Below are positions 8,429 through 15,916 of a stretch of 31,054 nt of DNA, one piece after another (position 1 is the stretch's first letter; each line of letters starts with the position of its first letter). The stretch covers positions 1 to 31,054 of the forward strand of contig URQZ01000014.1 in assembly GCA_900550255.1 (NCBI GenBank), in the 5' to 3' direction. The notes under the pieces were generated by a model. The model had not been told where the DNA came from and did not search any database. It was given only the letters and a program-made list of their open reading frames with translations. The translations under genes were made by a program, and so were the position numbers. This stretch comes from an uncultured Mycoplasmatota bacterium. Lineage in GTDB: Bacteria; Bacillota_I; Bacilli_A; RF39; UBA660.

Positions 8429-9297
8429 GTCAATCTATAAAAATTAATGGATGGTCTGTTAAAAAATCTAAAATTGATGGCAGATGTTCCGATTCCACTA
8501 GAAATATATAATTCTGTATCATCTAATGTATAATGTTCTTTATAATATTTTTTAGCATAAGGTGGTAATATAGTAGCCCCAATTATAGGAAATCTTACCT
8601 GCCCATTGTGAGAGTGACCAGATAAAATTAAATCAAACTTACTTTTATCAATTTTATCTATAAAGTCAGGTTCATGAATTAATAAAATATTATAAATTGG
8701 TTTTTTTGAATCATCTTCATTAAAAGAATTTAAATAGTCAAAAGTAGATTTCATTTTGTTGTTAATGTCACGATCATTTTTATAATAATTACTACTAACG
8801 CCACTTATTAATATATTAGAATTACCATTTTTGTATATATTATCATAAGTATTATTAAGATTAACAAAACCAGCATTTTCAATAATGATATTAAAATTGT
8901 CAAACTTAACATCATGGTTCCCCGTAATAGCATATTTCTCAATACTAGGATCAATTTTACTTAAAATAGAACTTATATTATTGCTCATTTTTTCAGTTAA
9001 CTTAGTATCTTTATCAATTAAATCACCTGTTAAAACAACAACATCAGGACGTAATTCATTAACCTTTTTTACCATATTTTTAAGTTCTCTATTTTTAACT
9101 GTTCTACCATAATGAATATCAGAAATATGAACAATTTTAAGACCGTGAAAATTATCAGTTATTTTAGAATCTGTTATTTTGTATTCTTTAACAAATAAAC
9201 CAGTTGTTGCAATATATCTTCCATAAAGTAAACATCCACACGAAAATATAATAAATATAAGGAAGAACTTAATTATTTTTTTTAAGCCATTAGACAT
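8419..9297 (-). CDS. Membrane-anchored metallophosphoesterase (YkuE/YaeI-like)
   Basis: A 292-aa calcineurin-type phosphoesterase. An N-terminal hydrophobic helix (about residues 8-25) probably anchors it with the catalytic domain outside. The full dimetal site is present: ISDIHYG (Asp60, His62), LTGDLID (Asp92), GNHD (126-129), LLIHEPDF (His208) and SGHSHNGQ (His228, His230). The family includes enzymes proposed to act on lipid A or undecaprenyl-linked substrates; the substrate here is unknown. The ATG at 9297 is preceded by GAGGTGAT. It is 15 nt downstream of the CPBP gene and probably shares its promoter. Confidence 0.9.
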   Translation of the reverse strand: MSNGLKKIIKFFLIFIIFSCGCLLYGRYIATTGLFVKEYKITDSKITDNFHGLKIVHISDIHYGRTVKNRELKNMVKKVNELRPDVVVLTGDLIDKDTKLTEKMSNNISSILSKIDPSIEKYAITGNHDVKFDNFNIIIENAGFVNLNNTYDNIYKNGNSNILISGVSSNYYKNDRDINNKMKSTFDYLNSFNEDDSKKPIYNILLIHEPDFIDKIDKSKFDLILSGHSHNGQVRFPIIGATILPPYAKKYYKEHYTLDDTELYISSGIGTSAINFRFFNRPSINFYRLTNK

Positions 9298-9312
9298 TTC
9301 ATCACCTCAAAT

Positions 9313-10008
9313 TTATCCGAATAATAAAACTAAGAATTGAAGACCAACTAGAATTCCATTATGCATAAAATGAAACCCTATTGAAGTAAAAATATTTTTT
9401 GTTTTCGCAAGCATACAAGCAAAGGCAATACCAGGAGCAGAATAAGGTATAATATATAAAAAATCTGTCCAATTAGTAGCACTTCCAATTACGTGTAAAC
9501 TACCAAAAACTAGTCCCGATACAATTATAAAAAGAGTATCATTTTTAATAATGTTTCTAATACTTTGTCTAAAAACTAATTCTTCCACAACTGGTGCGAA
9601 GAAAACAGCTGAAAAGTAGACATAAATTGGATTTATTTTTAACATTGTACGAATAGTATCTTCGTTATTTGCAATCGCATTATTGAAAAATAACATAATA
9701 ATTAAATTACTAGCCATCATTACAATTAAACTTATTAGCCAATAATTAATACCTTTAGAAAAATATTTTTTATGATTTTTTAGAATATCTTTAAAATCAT
9801 GTTCGATTGTTTTATGATTAACAAGTAAAATACTTGATAAAATTAAAATATCAACAACAGTTAAATATAAAAATTTAATGTGTGTATTTATAGAACTTGT
9901 ATCAAGGCCAAAAAGACCTAAAAGATCCCCTGCAAATAATTGGACAAAAAAATAAATAAAAATAGTTGCAATACCGATACCAATAGTTTTCCAATTTCTT
10001 TTCTTCAT
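9313..10008 (-). CDS. CPBP family intramembrane metalloprotease (CAAX protease-like)
   Basis: A 231-aa membrane protein of the Abi/CPBP (Rce1-like) family, with six to eight hydrophobic helices. The catalytic motifs are EELVFRQ (Glu142, Glu143, Arg147), FGSLHVIG (His172) and GFHFMHNG (His213, Asn217). In Firmicutes such proteins are linked to bacteriocin self-immunity or membrane-protein processing; here no bacteriocin gene is near. The start is the ATG at 10008 (MKKRNWK), with AAAGGAGA upstream. A longer reading frame to 10185 crosses the divergent rimP promoter and was discarded. It is first in a two-gene unit with the phosphoesterase. Confidence 0.9.
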   Translation of the reverse strand: MKKRNWKTIGIGIATIFIYFFVQLFAGDLLGLFGLDTSSINTHIKFLYLTVVDILILSSILLVNHKTIEHDFKDILKNHKKYFSKGINYWLISLIVMMASNLIIMLFFNNAIANNEDTIRTMLKINPIYVYFSAVFFAPVVEELVFRQSIRNIIKNDTLFIIVSGLVFGSLHVIGSATNWTDFLYIIPYSAPGIAFACMLAKTKNIFTSIGFHFMHNGILVGLQFLVLLFG

Positions 10009-10027
10009 CTTACCATCTCCTTTCTCT

Positions 10028-10036
10028 ATTATAACA
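10028..10036 (-). promoter_or_regulatory. Extended -10 promoter of the CPBP gene
   Basis: On the minus strand TGTTATAAT (10036 down to 10028) lies about 20 nt before the start codon. It is divergent from the rimP promoter at 10104-10112. Confidence 0.65.
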
Positions 10037-10103
10037 TGTAAATAAAAATATTTTATTAAATAATTAAAATTTATAAAAAAAACTACAATTGTTAATAAAA
10101 ATG

Positions 10104-10112
10104 TGTTATAAT
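10104..10112 (+). promoter_or_regulatory. Extended -10 promoter of the rimP-nusA-infB operon
   Basis: TGTTATAAT at 10104-10112. No good -35 is visible, which fits dependence on the extended -10. Confidence 0.65.
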
Positions 10113-10125
10113 AAAAGCAATTACA

Positions 10126-10149
10126 AAAGAGTGGGCAATCCCACTCTTT
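10126..10149 (+). promoter_or_regulatory. rimP-nusA operon leader hairpin
   Basis: A perfect 10-bp inverted repeat AAAGAGTGGG (10126-10135) / CCCACTCTTT (10140-10149), loop CAAT. It lies at the very start of the predicted transcript, 21 nt before the rimP ATG. It could be an attenuator (short T-run) or a 5' stabilising hairpin. Similar GTGGG/CCCAC hairpins before rimP are known to me from other Firmicutes, but I cannot verify this here. Confidence 0.7.
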
Positions 10150-10170
10150 AATGTAGGGATGGAGGTACTT

Positions 10171-10425
10171 ATGAATATAGCTCAAACAGTAAAAGAAATG
10201 ATTGAAGAAGAAATAACTAAAAATAATTATATTTTAGATAGTGTTGAATATGTTAAAGAAGGAAGTACTTGGTTTTTAAGAGTCGTAATAGATAAAAATG
10301 GAATTATTGATGTGGAAGACTGTGTTACCGTTTCAAATATAATAAATCCTATTATTGACGCTAATGATCCAATAAAAGAAAATTATATTTTAGATGTTTG
10401 TTCAAAAGAGAAAGGTTGTGAATAA
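10171..10425 (+). CDS. rimP: Ribosome maturation factor RimP, N-terminal domain only
   Basis: RimP assists 30S subunit assembly. The 84-aa product matches the N-terminal domain: VKEMIEEEI near the start, LRVVIDKNGIIDVEDCVTVS (the conserved LxVxID....I..DC..vS pattern) and the strand ENYILDV. It then stops after SKEKGCE, where typical RimP proteins (~150 aa) continue SSPGxxRPL and add a C-terminal SH3-like domain of about 60 residues. No second domain is found in any frame, because nusA begins 2 nt after the stop. Start at ATG 10171 with GGAGGT (10161-10166). The position ahead of nusA confirms identity. Confidence 0.85.
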   Translation: MNIAQTVKEMIEEEITKNNYILDSVEYVKEGSTWFLRVVIDKNGIIDVEDCVTVSNIINPIIDANDPIKENYILDVCSKEKGCE

Positions 10426-10426
10426 A

Positions 10427-11587
10427 ATGAATAATAAAGAATTTAAACAAGCAGTAGAACTACTAAATAAAGAAAAAGGAATAGATGAAGATACAATATA
10501 TGAAGCAATGGAATTAGCGCTTACTTCAGCTTATAAAAAAAATTATCACTCTCTATCAAATGTAAGAGTAGATATAAATAGACAAACAGGTGAAATAAAA
10601 GTTTATTCATATAAAACAGTGGTAGATAAAGAAGAAGAAAATAAGTATAAAAAATTCTCTGACATTGACTTTTCAACAATTAATGATGAAGATGAAGATG
10701 ATGATGGTGGAGAAGTATTACCATTCGTTTATGACGAAAGAATTCATTTGACATTAGAAGAAGCAAGAAAATTAGTTCCAGATATAAAATTAGGTGAAAC
10801 AATTGAAGAAGAAGTAACTCCTAAAGACTTTGGTCGTGTAGCGGCTGCTACAGCTAAACAAGTTGTTATTCAAAAAATAAGAGAAGCTGAAAAAAACATT
10901 TTAATAAATGAATTTAATGATAAACAAGATGAAATGGTTGTTGGAACTGTTACCATGGAAGATGTTCGAAATTACTATGTTGATTTAGGAAAAACACAAG
11001 GAATTTTACCAAAAACAGAAATAATTCCTGGTGAAAAAATTAAAATGGGATCTTCAATTAAAGTTTATATTACAAAAGTAGATACTAATACTAAAGGAGT
11101 TGTTATTCTTTTATCAAGATGTCATTATGGATTTGTTAAAAGATTGTTTGAACTAGAAATTCCAGAAGTTAATGAAGGAATTATATTAGTATATAGTGTT
11201 GCTCGTGATGCTGGAAATCGTACTAAAATAGCTGTTTATTCTGAAAATCCAAATGTTGATGCTGTAGGATCATGTATTGGAGAACGTGGAATGCGTATTA
11301 ATCGTATAATTGAAGAATTAAATGGTGAAAAAATAGATGTTGTTCCTTATGATAAAGATCCAGCTCGCTTTATTGAAGCTGCACTAAGTCCAGCTCGAGA
11401 TATTCATGTTCTTATTACTGATGAAAAGAAAAAAGAAGCAATGGTAGTAGTAGATCAAGACAATTTATCATTAGCTATTGGTAAAAAAGGAATTAATGTT
11501 AAACTTGCTGCAAGACTTACACATTATCGTATTGATGTTAAAACTTATGAACAAGCAAGAGAAGAAGGTATAAACATTATAGGATAG
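10427..11587 (+). CDS. nusA: Transcription termination/antitermination factor NusA
   Basis: NusA binds RNA polymerase and modulates pausing, termination and antitermination. The 386-aa product has the N-terminal RNAP-binding domain (EALxLALTSAYKK type), an S1 domain (GTVTMEDVRNYYVDLG onward), KH1 with GERGMRINRI and KH2 with AIGKKGINVKLAARL. Residues ~68-103 form an acidic insertion (contains NDEDEDDDGGE) between VVDK and ERIHLTLEEA that Bacillus NusA lacks as far as I know. The C-terminal acidic repeats of proteobacterial NusA are absent, as in other Firmicutes. ATG 10427 was chosen over an upstream in-frame ATG inside rimP. Confidence 0.96.
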   Translation: MNNKEFKQAVELLNKEKGIDEDTIYEAMELALTSAYKKNYHSLSNVRVDINRQTGEIKVYSYKTVVDKEEENKYKKFSDIDFSTINDEDEDDDGGEVLPFVYDERIHLTLEEARKLVPDIKLGETIEEEVTPKDFGRVAAATAKQVVIQKIREAEKNILINEFNDKQDEMVVGTVTMEDVRNYYVDLGKTQGILPKTEIIPGEKIKMGSSIKVYITKVDTNTKGVVILLSRCHYGFVKRLFELEIPEVNEGIILVYSVARDAGNRTKIAVYSENPNVDAVGSCIGERGMRINRIIEELNGEKIDVVPYDKDPARFIEAALSPARDIHVLITDEKKKEAMVVVDQDNLSLAIGKKGINVKLAARLTHYRIDVKTYEQAREEGINIIG

Positions 11588-11595
11588 GTGATATT

Positions 11596-11856
11596 ATGAA
11601 AGTAAAAAAAATACCAATGCGTACATGTGTTGTGACACATGAAAAATTACCTAAACAAGAGTTAATAAGAGTAGTTAGAACCCCTGAACAAGAAGTTATT
11701 ATTGATTTAAATGGAAAAGCAAATGGAAGAGGGGCTTACTTAAAAAAAGATGTAGAAGTATTTGAAAAAGCTAAAAAAAATAAAGTACTAAATAAACAAC
11801 TTGAAATAGAAGTACCAGATGAAATATTTGAACAATTAAAAGAATTAGTGAAGTAG
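11596..11856 (+). CDS. rnpM: RNase P modulator RnpM (YlxR, DUF448)
   Basis: An 86-aa YlxR family protein, in its usual place after nusA. In B. subtilis this protein was reported to bind and modulate RNase P, hence RnpM. Diagnostic features are IPMRTCVVTHEKLPKQELIRVV (the R-x-C-V-V/I-x-x-x-x-x-x-K pattern) and DLNGKANGRGAYLKKD, a conserved basic RNA-binding patch. Start ATG 11596 follows AGGTGATATT, 8 nt after the nusA stop. The ylxQ gene that normally comes next is absent. Confidence 0.94.
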   Translation: MKVKKIPMRTCVVTHEKLPKQELIRVVRTPEQEVIIDLNGKANGRGAYLKKDVEVFEKAKKNKVLNKQLEIEVPDEIFEQLKELVK

Positions 11857-11863
11857 GTGTTTT

Positions 11864-12349
11864 ATGAAAAGAGAAGATTATATAACATGGGATGAATATT
11901 TTATGGGAATAGCTCTTCTTTCAGCTGAAAGAAGTAAAGACCCTAGTACTCAAGTTGGAGCATGTATTGTAAGTGAAAATAATAAAATATTATCGACTGG
12001 GTATAATGGAATGCCAATTGGATGTAATGATGATGAAATGCCATGGGAAAGAGAAGCAGAAAAACCAAATGATACCAAATATCCTTTTGTTTGTCATGCA
12101 GAACTAAATGCCATTTTAAATAGTCCTAGTTTAATAGATAACAAAAATGCTAAAATTTATGTCGCACTTTTCCCATGTAATGAATGTGCAAAAGCAATTA
12201 TTCAATCAGGAATAAAAGAAATTATTTATGCATGTGATAAGTATGCACAAACAGATGCTGTTATTGCATCAAAAATGATGTTAGATAGAGCAGGAGTTAA
12301 ATATCGCAAATATGAAAGTAAAGGTAAAAAATTAACTTTAAGTTTATAA
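11864..12349 (+). CDS. comEB: dCMP deaminase (ComEB family)
   Basis: A 161-aa zinc-dependent deoxycytidylate deaminase that converts dCMP to dUMP for thymidylate synthesis. The catalytic zinc site is intact: CHAELNAI (His78, Glu80) and PCNECAKAI (Cys105, Cys108). The N-terminal RSKDPSTQVGACIV and the substrate loop TGYNGMPIGCNDDEMPW are typical of the family. It sits 7 nt after rnpM and 23 nt before infB, in the place where ylxQ (an L7Ae-type protein) is normally found, so it is co-expressed with the translation/transcription operon. The symbol follows the B. subtilis family name; a competence role is not implied. Confidence 0.93.
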   Translation: MKREDYITWDEYFMGIALLSAERSKDPSTQVGACIVSENNKILSTGYNGMPIGCNDDEMPWEREAEKPNDTKYPFVCHAELNAILNSPSLIDNKNAKIYVALFPCNECAKAIIQSGIKEIIYACDKYAQTDAVIASKMMLDRAGVKYRKYESKGKKLTLSL

Positions 12350-12372
12350 AATAAAGAAAGAGGTGGTCATAT

Positions 12373-14463
12373 ATGATGAGTGTTTTAGAATATGCCGAAG
12401 ATGTAAATAAAAGTGTAAGTGAAATTCTTAAAAAATGTGGTGAACTTGGAATTGATGCAACCGATGAAGAATATATGCTTAATGAAGAAGAGATTACGGA
12501 ATTAGATAATACTATTAATACAGAAATAGACGAAGAGGAAATAGAAGAAATAGCCGAAGATGTTGCTGTAAAAGAAAAAATAGATATAGATAATACAGTA
12601 AAAAAACAAAAATTAAAAAAGAAACCAGTTACTAACAATAAAAAAGAACTTGCAAATAAGAAAAAAGAAATGTACAAAAATAAAGAAAAACTAATTTCTA
12701 ATACACCAAATAAAAATGATTCTGTAATTCTATATAAAGAAGGAATGACTGTAAATGAACTAGCAGACCGATTAAATGTATCAGGAGCAGAATTAGTAAA
12801 AAAATTATTTATGCTAGGAATTATGGCTACTGTTAATAATAGTATAAGTTATGAAAATGCTGAAATAATAGTTCTAGATTATGGAAAAGAATTGAAAAAA
12901 GAAGAAACAGCAGATGTAACTAACTTTGAAGAATTTGAAATCATTGATAATGAAGAAGATTTAATCGAAAGACCAGCCGTAGTAACAATTATGGGACATG
13001 TAGATCATGGAAAAACAACTCTTTTAGATACCATAAGAAAAACGGATGTAGCCGGTGGAGAAGCTGGGGGAATTACACAAGCAATAAGTGCTTACCAAAT
13101 AGAACATAAAGGTAAAAAAATAACATTTATAGATACACCAGGGCATGCCGCATTTACGGAAATGCGTGCTCGTGGTGCTAGTATAACAGATATTGTTATT
13201 ATTATTGTAGCTGCTGATGATGGTGTAATGCCACAAACAAAAGAAGCAATTGATCATGCAAAAGCAGCAGGAGTACCAATATTAGTTGCTATTAATAAAA
13301 TCGATAAACCAGGGGCAAATCCAGACAAAGTTATGACAGAATTATCAGAATATGGATTAACGCCAGATACTTGGGGTGGAGATACATTATATTGCAATAT
13401 CTCAGCTAAAAATGGAACCGGAATAGATGAATTATTAGAAAATATATTGTTAATCGCTGAAATGCAACAATATAAAGCTAATCCAAATCGTTATGCAATT
13501 GGAACAGTAGTTGAATCAAGACTTGATAAACACCTTGGACCAGTTGTAACCTTACTTATTCAAAATGGTACATTAAGACTAGGAGATCCAATTGTTGTTG
13601 GAACTAGTTATGGAAAAGTAAGAACTTTAAAGAATGATAAAGGTGAAGAAATAACAACAGCCCTACCATCTAGACCAGTAGAAATAACAGGTCTAAATGA
13701 TACACCAATAGCTGGAGATAAATTTATGGCCTTTGAAAGTGAAAAACAAGCAAGAAATATTGGTGAACAAAGAAAAACACAAGCTAAACTTCGTGAAAAT
13801 AAAACAACTGAGGCAGTTAGTTTAGATGACTTATTCTCTAAAATTGGCGAAGGATTAAAAGAAATCAACGTTTTAATTAAAGCTGATGTTCATGGATCAA
13901 GTGAAGCAGTAAAAAATTCACTAGAAAAAATCGAAGTAGAAGATGTTAGAGTAAAAGTTGTAAGAAGTGGAGTTGGAGCTATTACGGAAAGCGATATAGT
14001 TCTAGCTCGTGCATCTAATGCTATTATTATTGGATTTAATGTAAGACCAAATCAAGCAATTAAAGATTACGCCGAAGAAAATGGTGTAGAGATAAGATTA
14101 TATAATATAATTTATAAAGCTGTAGAAGAAATAGAGGCAGCTATGAAAGGAATGCTAGAACCAATTTATGAAGAAAAAATAATTGGAAGTGCTGAAGTTA
14201 GACAATTATTTAAATTTTCAAAAGTTGGAACAATTGCTGGTTCATATGTAACAGATGGAGTTATTAGAAATAATTCTAAAGCTCGTGTTATTAGAGATAG
14301 CGTTGTTATATATGATGGAGATATTGGTTCTGTTCAAAGAGAAAAAGATTCTGTTAAAGAAGTTAAAAAAGGACTTGAATGTGGAATTACAATCGAAAAT
14401 TTTAATGATATAAAAGTAGGCGATGTAATTGAAGCATATGAAATGGTCGAAATAGAAAGATAA
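12373..14463 (+). CDS. infB: Translation initiation factor IF-2
   Basis: IF-2 is the GTPase that brings fMet-tRNA to the 30S subunit and promotes subunit joining. The 696-aa protein has two IF2_N domains (MSVLEYAEDVNKSVSEILKK at the start, and MTVNELADRLNVSGAELVKK around residue 124) joined by an acidic then lysine-rich linker. The G domain follows with G1 GHVDHGKT (208-215), G3 DTPGHAAF and G4 NKID. The C-terminal domains II-IV include the VLIKADVHGSSEAV block. Two adjacent in-frame ATGs (12373, 12376) are possible; the first is 6 nt from AGGTGG. Length and order are normal. Confidence 0.98.
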   Translation: MMSVLEYAEDVNKSVSEILKKCGELGIDATDEEYMLNEEEITELDNTINTEIDEEEIEEIAEDVAVKEKIDIDNTVKKQKLKKKPVTNNKKELANKKKEMYKNKEKLISNTPNKNDSVILYKEGMTVNELADRLNVSGAELVKKLFMLGIMATVNNSISYENAEIIVLDYGKELKKEETADVTNFEEFEIIDNEEDLIERPAVVTIMGHVDHGKTTLLDTIRKTDVAGGEAGGITQAISAYQIEHKGKKITFIDTPGHAAFTEMRARGASITDIVIIIVAADDGVMPQTKEAIDHAKAAGVPILVAINKIDKPGANPDKVMTELSEYGLTPDTWGGDTLYCNISAKNGTGIDELLENILLIAEMQQYKANPNRYAIGTVVESRLDKHLGPVVTLLIQNGTLRLGDPIVVGTSYGKVRTLKNDKGEEITTALPSRPVEITGLNDTPIAGDKFMAFESEKQARNIGEQRKTQAKLRENKTTEAVSLDDLFSKIGEGLKEINVLIKADVHGSSEAVKNSLEKIEVEDVRVKVVRSGVGAITESDIVLARASNAIIIGFNVRPNQAIKDYAEENGVEIRLYNIIYKAVEEIEAAMKGMLEPIYEEKIIGSAEVRQLFKFSKVGTIAGSYVTDGVIRNNSKARVIRDSVVIYDGDIGSVQREKDSVKEVKKGLECGITIENFNDIKVGDVIEAYEMVEIER

Positions 14464-14480
14464 AAAAATCTTTCTTTTTC
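14454..14480 (+). terminator. Weak AT-rich terminator after infB
   Basis: An 8-bp stem AGAAAGAT (14454-14461) / ATCTTTCT (14468-14475) overlaps the infB stop and is followed by T-rich DNA. The low GC content makes its efficiency uncertain. Confidence 0.5.
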
Positions 14481-14493
14481 TTTCTAAAATATG

Positions 14494-14499
14494 TATAAT
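14494..14499 (+). promoter_or_regulatory. -10 element before rbfA
   Basis: TATAAT at 14494-14499, 20 nt before the rbfA ATG. No clear -35. It suggests that rbfA can be transcribed separately from infB. Confidence 0.5.
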
Positions 14500-14519
14500 A
14501 TAGTTAGGAAGGTGATTTT

Positions 14520-14867
14520 ATGAGTTTAAAAACAGAACGTATAGCAAGCAACTTAGTTAAAGAAATAAGTTATATTTTAGCTACAAAAATAAAGGATAGA
14601 GATATAAGATTTGTAACAGTAACTGATTGTAAAGTCACAACTGATCTTAGTTTTGCCAAAGTGTATGTAACAGTTTTGGATGATACAAAAAAAGAAGAAA
14701 CTCTAAAAGCCTTAAAAAATGCTAGTGGATATATTAGAAGAGAACTTGCTGAACGTGTTGATATTAGACATATTCCCGAATTACAATTTGTATTTGATGA
14801 ATCAATTGAATATGGCAATAAAATTGAGCATATAATTGAACAAATACATGATAAAGATGAAAATTAA
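14520..14867 (+). CDS. rbfA: Ribosome-binding factor RbfA
   Basis: RbfA is a KH-like cold-shock and assembly factor that binds the 16S 5' region during 30S maturation. The 115-aa product shows the family pattern: KTERIASNLVKEISYILATK at the N terminus, VTVTDCKVTTDLSFAKVYV, and RRELAERVDIRHIPELQFVF with the D-x-S-I-x-x-x-x-x-I tail (DESIEYGNKIEHII). ATG 14520 follows AGGAAGGTGAT. Position directly after infB is conserved in Firmicutes. The next small gene overlaps its last codons. Confidence 0.97.
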   Translation: MSLKTERIASNLVKEISYILATKIKDRDIRFVTVTDCKVTTDLSFAKVYVTVLDDTKKEETLKALKNASGYIRRELAERVDIRHIPELQFVFDESIEYGNKIEHIIEQIHDKDEN

Positions 14868-15036
14868 TTTTAGACCATGTATTAAGTCAATAAGTAAAGT
14901 TAGTCTGATAAATCGTTCAAAAAAAACAACTATAAATGATTTTGAATATCCAAATAAAAAGAAAGATCAGAGACAAAAAAAGAAAAAATTTAAAGATTTT
15001 TTGATTGAAGAATTAGAAAAAAAAGACAATGATTGA
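14857..15036 (+). CDS. Small basic hypothetical protein overlapping rbfA
   Basis: I do not recognise this 59-aa protein (MKINFRPCIKSISKVS start, KFKDFLIEELEKK end). It is lysine-rich with a central KKKDQRQKKKKF tract and an amphipathic C-terminal helix. The ATG at 14857 overlaps the last 11 nt of rbfA, so it would be translated by coupling; no strong ribosome binding site of its own is visible. Its stop codon overlaps the -35 of the T-box promoter. A nucleic-acid or ribosome association would suit its charge, but that is only inference. It might be non-coding, though the open frame exactly fills the gap. Confidence 0.55.
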   Translation: MKINFRPCIKSISKVSLINRSKKTTINDFEYPNKKKDQRQKKKKFKDFLIEELEKKDND

Positions 15037-15061
15037 CAAATTTAGAATAATATAGTATTAT
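15033..15061 (+). promoter_or_regulatory. Promoter of the T-box/tyrS operon
   Basis: -35 TTGACA (15033-15038), 17-bp spacer, -10 TATTAT (15056-15061). Confidence 0.75.
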
Positions 15062-15064
15062 CAT

Positions 15065-15268
15065 ACTTAATTAGTAATGAAGAAATTAAGTATTTATTTA
15101 AATGGCAATTTAGAAAATTAGCGGGTGATGAAAGTTAATCAAGTTTAAATAAAGAAATACAGTTTTGGAGCTAAATCGTTATTCGCGTTAAGAAAAGAGA
15201 GCATAATCATTATGAAATAAGGTGGTACCGCGGTTTTATTCGCCCTTATATTGTAATGATTTTTTTAT
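15065..15268 (+). promoter_or_regulatory. T-box leader, probable Tyr specifier
   Basis: A T-box riboswitch that reads the charging state of a tRNA. The T-box sequence TGGTACCGCG is at 15223-15232, preceded by AAGG. The terminator alternative is formed by AATCATTA (15205-15212) / TAATGATT (15254-15261) and ATAAGG (15217-15222) / CCTTAT (15244-15249), followed by seven Ts. Stem I shows a GGGTGATGAAAG-type apical segment (15123-15134). The likely specifier codon is TAC (15158-15160), just before AGTTTTGGAGC; this matches tyrS, the third gene downstream. T-box identity is firm; the specifier is less so. Confidence 0.88.
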
Positions 15269-15284
15269 TTAAAGGGGGTTATTT

Positions 15285-15905
15285 ATGATTAAAAGAATTA
15301 TTTTTGATATTGATTATACTCTTTTAGTACCTAATTATTATAGAGAAAAAGAATTTTTTAGTAGAATACTCTCTAGTGAAAATGCCTTTTTTATTAACAA
15401 TATGTATTTAATATTAAAAAAATATGAAGAACAATATGTTAGTTATGATAAGGAAAGATTTATTAAATATTTAAATAATTATACAAATGAACCATTACCT
15501 AGTGATTTTTTAGAACAATGGTTTGAATTTAATGCTGAATTAGATGAACAAGATGTAAGTGAAATAGAGGATACTCTCATTTATCTATCAAAATATGAAT
15601 TAGTAACATTAACCAATTGGTTTGGTGAGCCACAAAAGAAGAAGTTAGAATTATTAGGATTAAAGAAGTACTTTAAAGAATTTCACAGTGGTGATGAAAT
15701 TTTAAAACCGTATAAAGCAAGTTTCATAAATGCTTGTGGAAATAATAAACCAAGTGAATGTGTAATGATTGGTGATAATTTAGAAGTTGATATTATTGGA
15801 GCAATAAACGCTGGATTAGATGCTATTCATTACGATGAAAAAGAAAAAGCAGAACATGAATATAAGAAAATAAAAAAAATTGGTGAATTAAAGAAGTTAT
15901 TATAA
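15285..15905 (+). CDS. HAD family hydrolase
   Basis: A 206-aa haloacid-dehalogenase-type phosphatase with an alpha-helical cap (roughly residues 18-95). Motif I is FDIDYT (Asp8, Asp10), motif II LTLTN (Thr110), motif III Lys141 or Lys144 in LKPYKASF, and motif IV MIGDNLEVDI (Asp164, Asp169). All catalytic positions are present, so it should be an active phosphatase, possibly on a nucleotide or sugar phosphate, but the substrate is unknown. It is the first gene after the T-box, with a GGGGG ribosome binding site, and lies 11 nt before deoC. Its control by tyrosyl-tRNA charging is inferred from position. Confidence 0.88.
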   Translation: MIKRIIFDIDYTLLVPNYYREKEFFSRILSSENAFFINNMYLILKKYEEQYVSYDKERFIKYLNNYTNEPLPSDFLEQWFEFNAELDEQDVSEIEDTLIYLSKYELVTLTNWFGEPQKKKLELLGLKKYFKEFHSGDEILKPYKASFINACGNNKPSECVMIGDNLEVDIIGAINAGLDAIHYDEKEKAEHEYKKIKKIGELKKLL

Positions 15906-15916
15906 GGAGGAATATT

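Noticed and set aside
10009..10185. N-terminal extension of the CPBP protease to 10185
   Set aside because: It crosses the divergent rimP promoter, leader hairpin and ribosome binding site. The ATG at 10008 has AAAGGAGA and a -10 box just upstream.
10417..10430. Frameshift in rimP hiding a C-terminal domain
   Set aside because: nusA starts 2 nt after the rimP stop and its N terminus is complete. No room remains for another domain.
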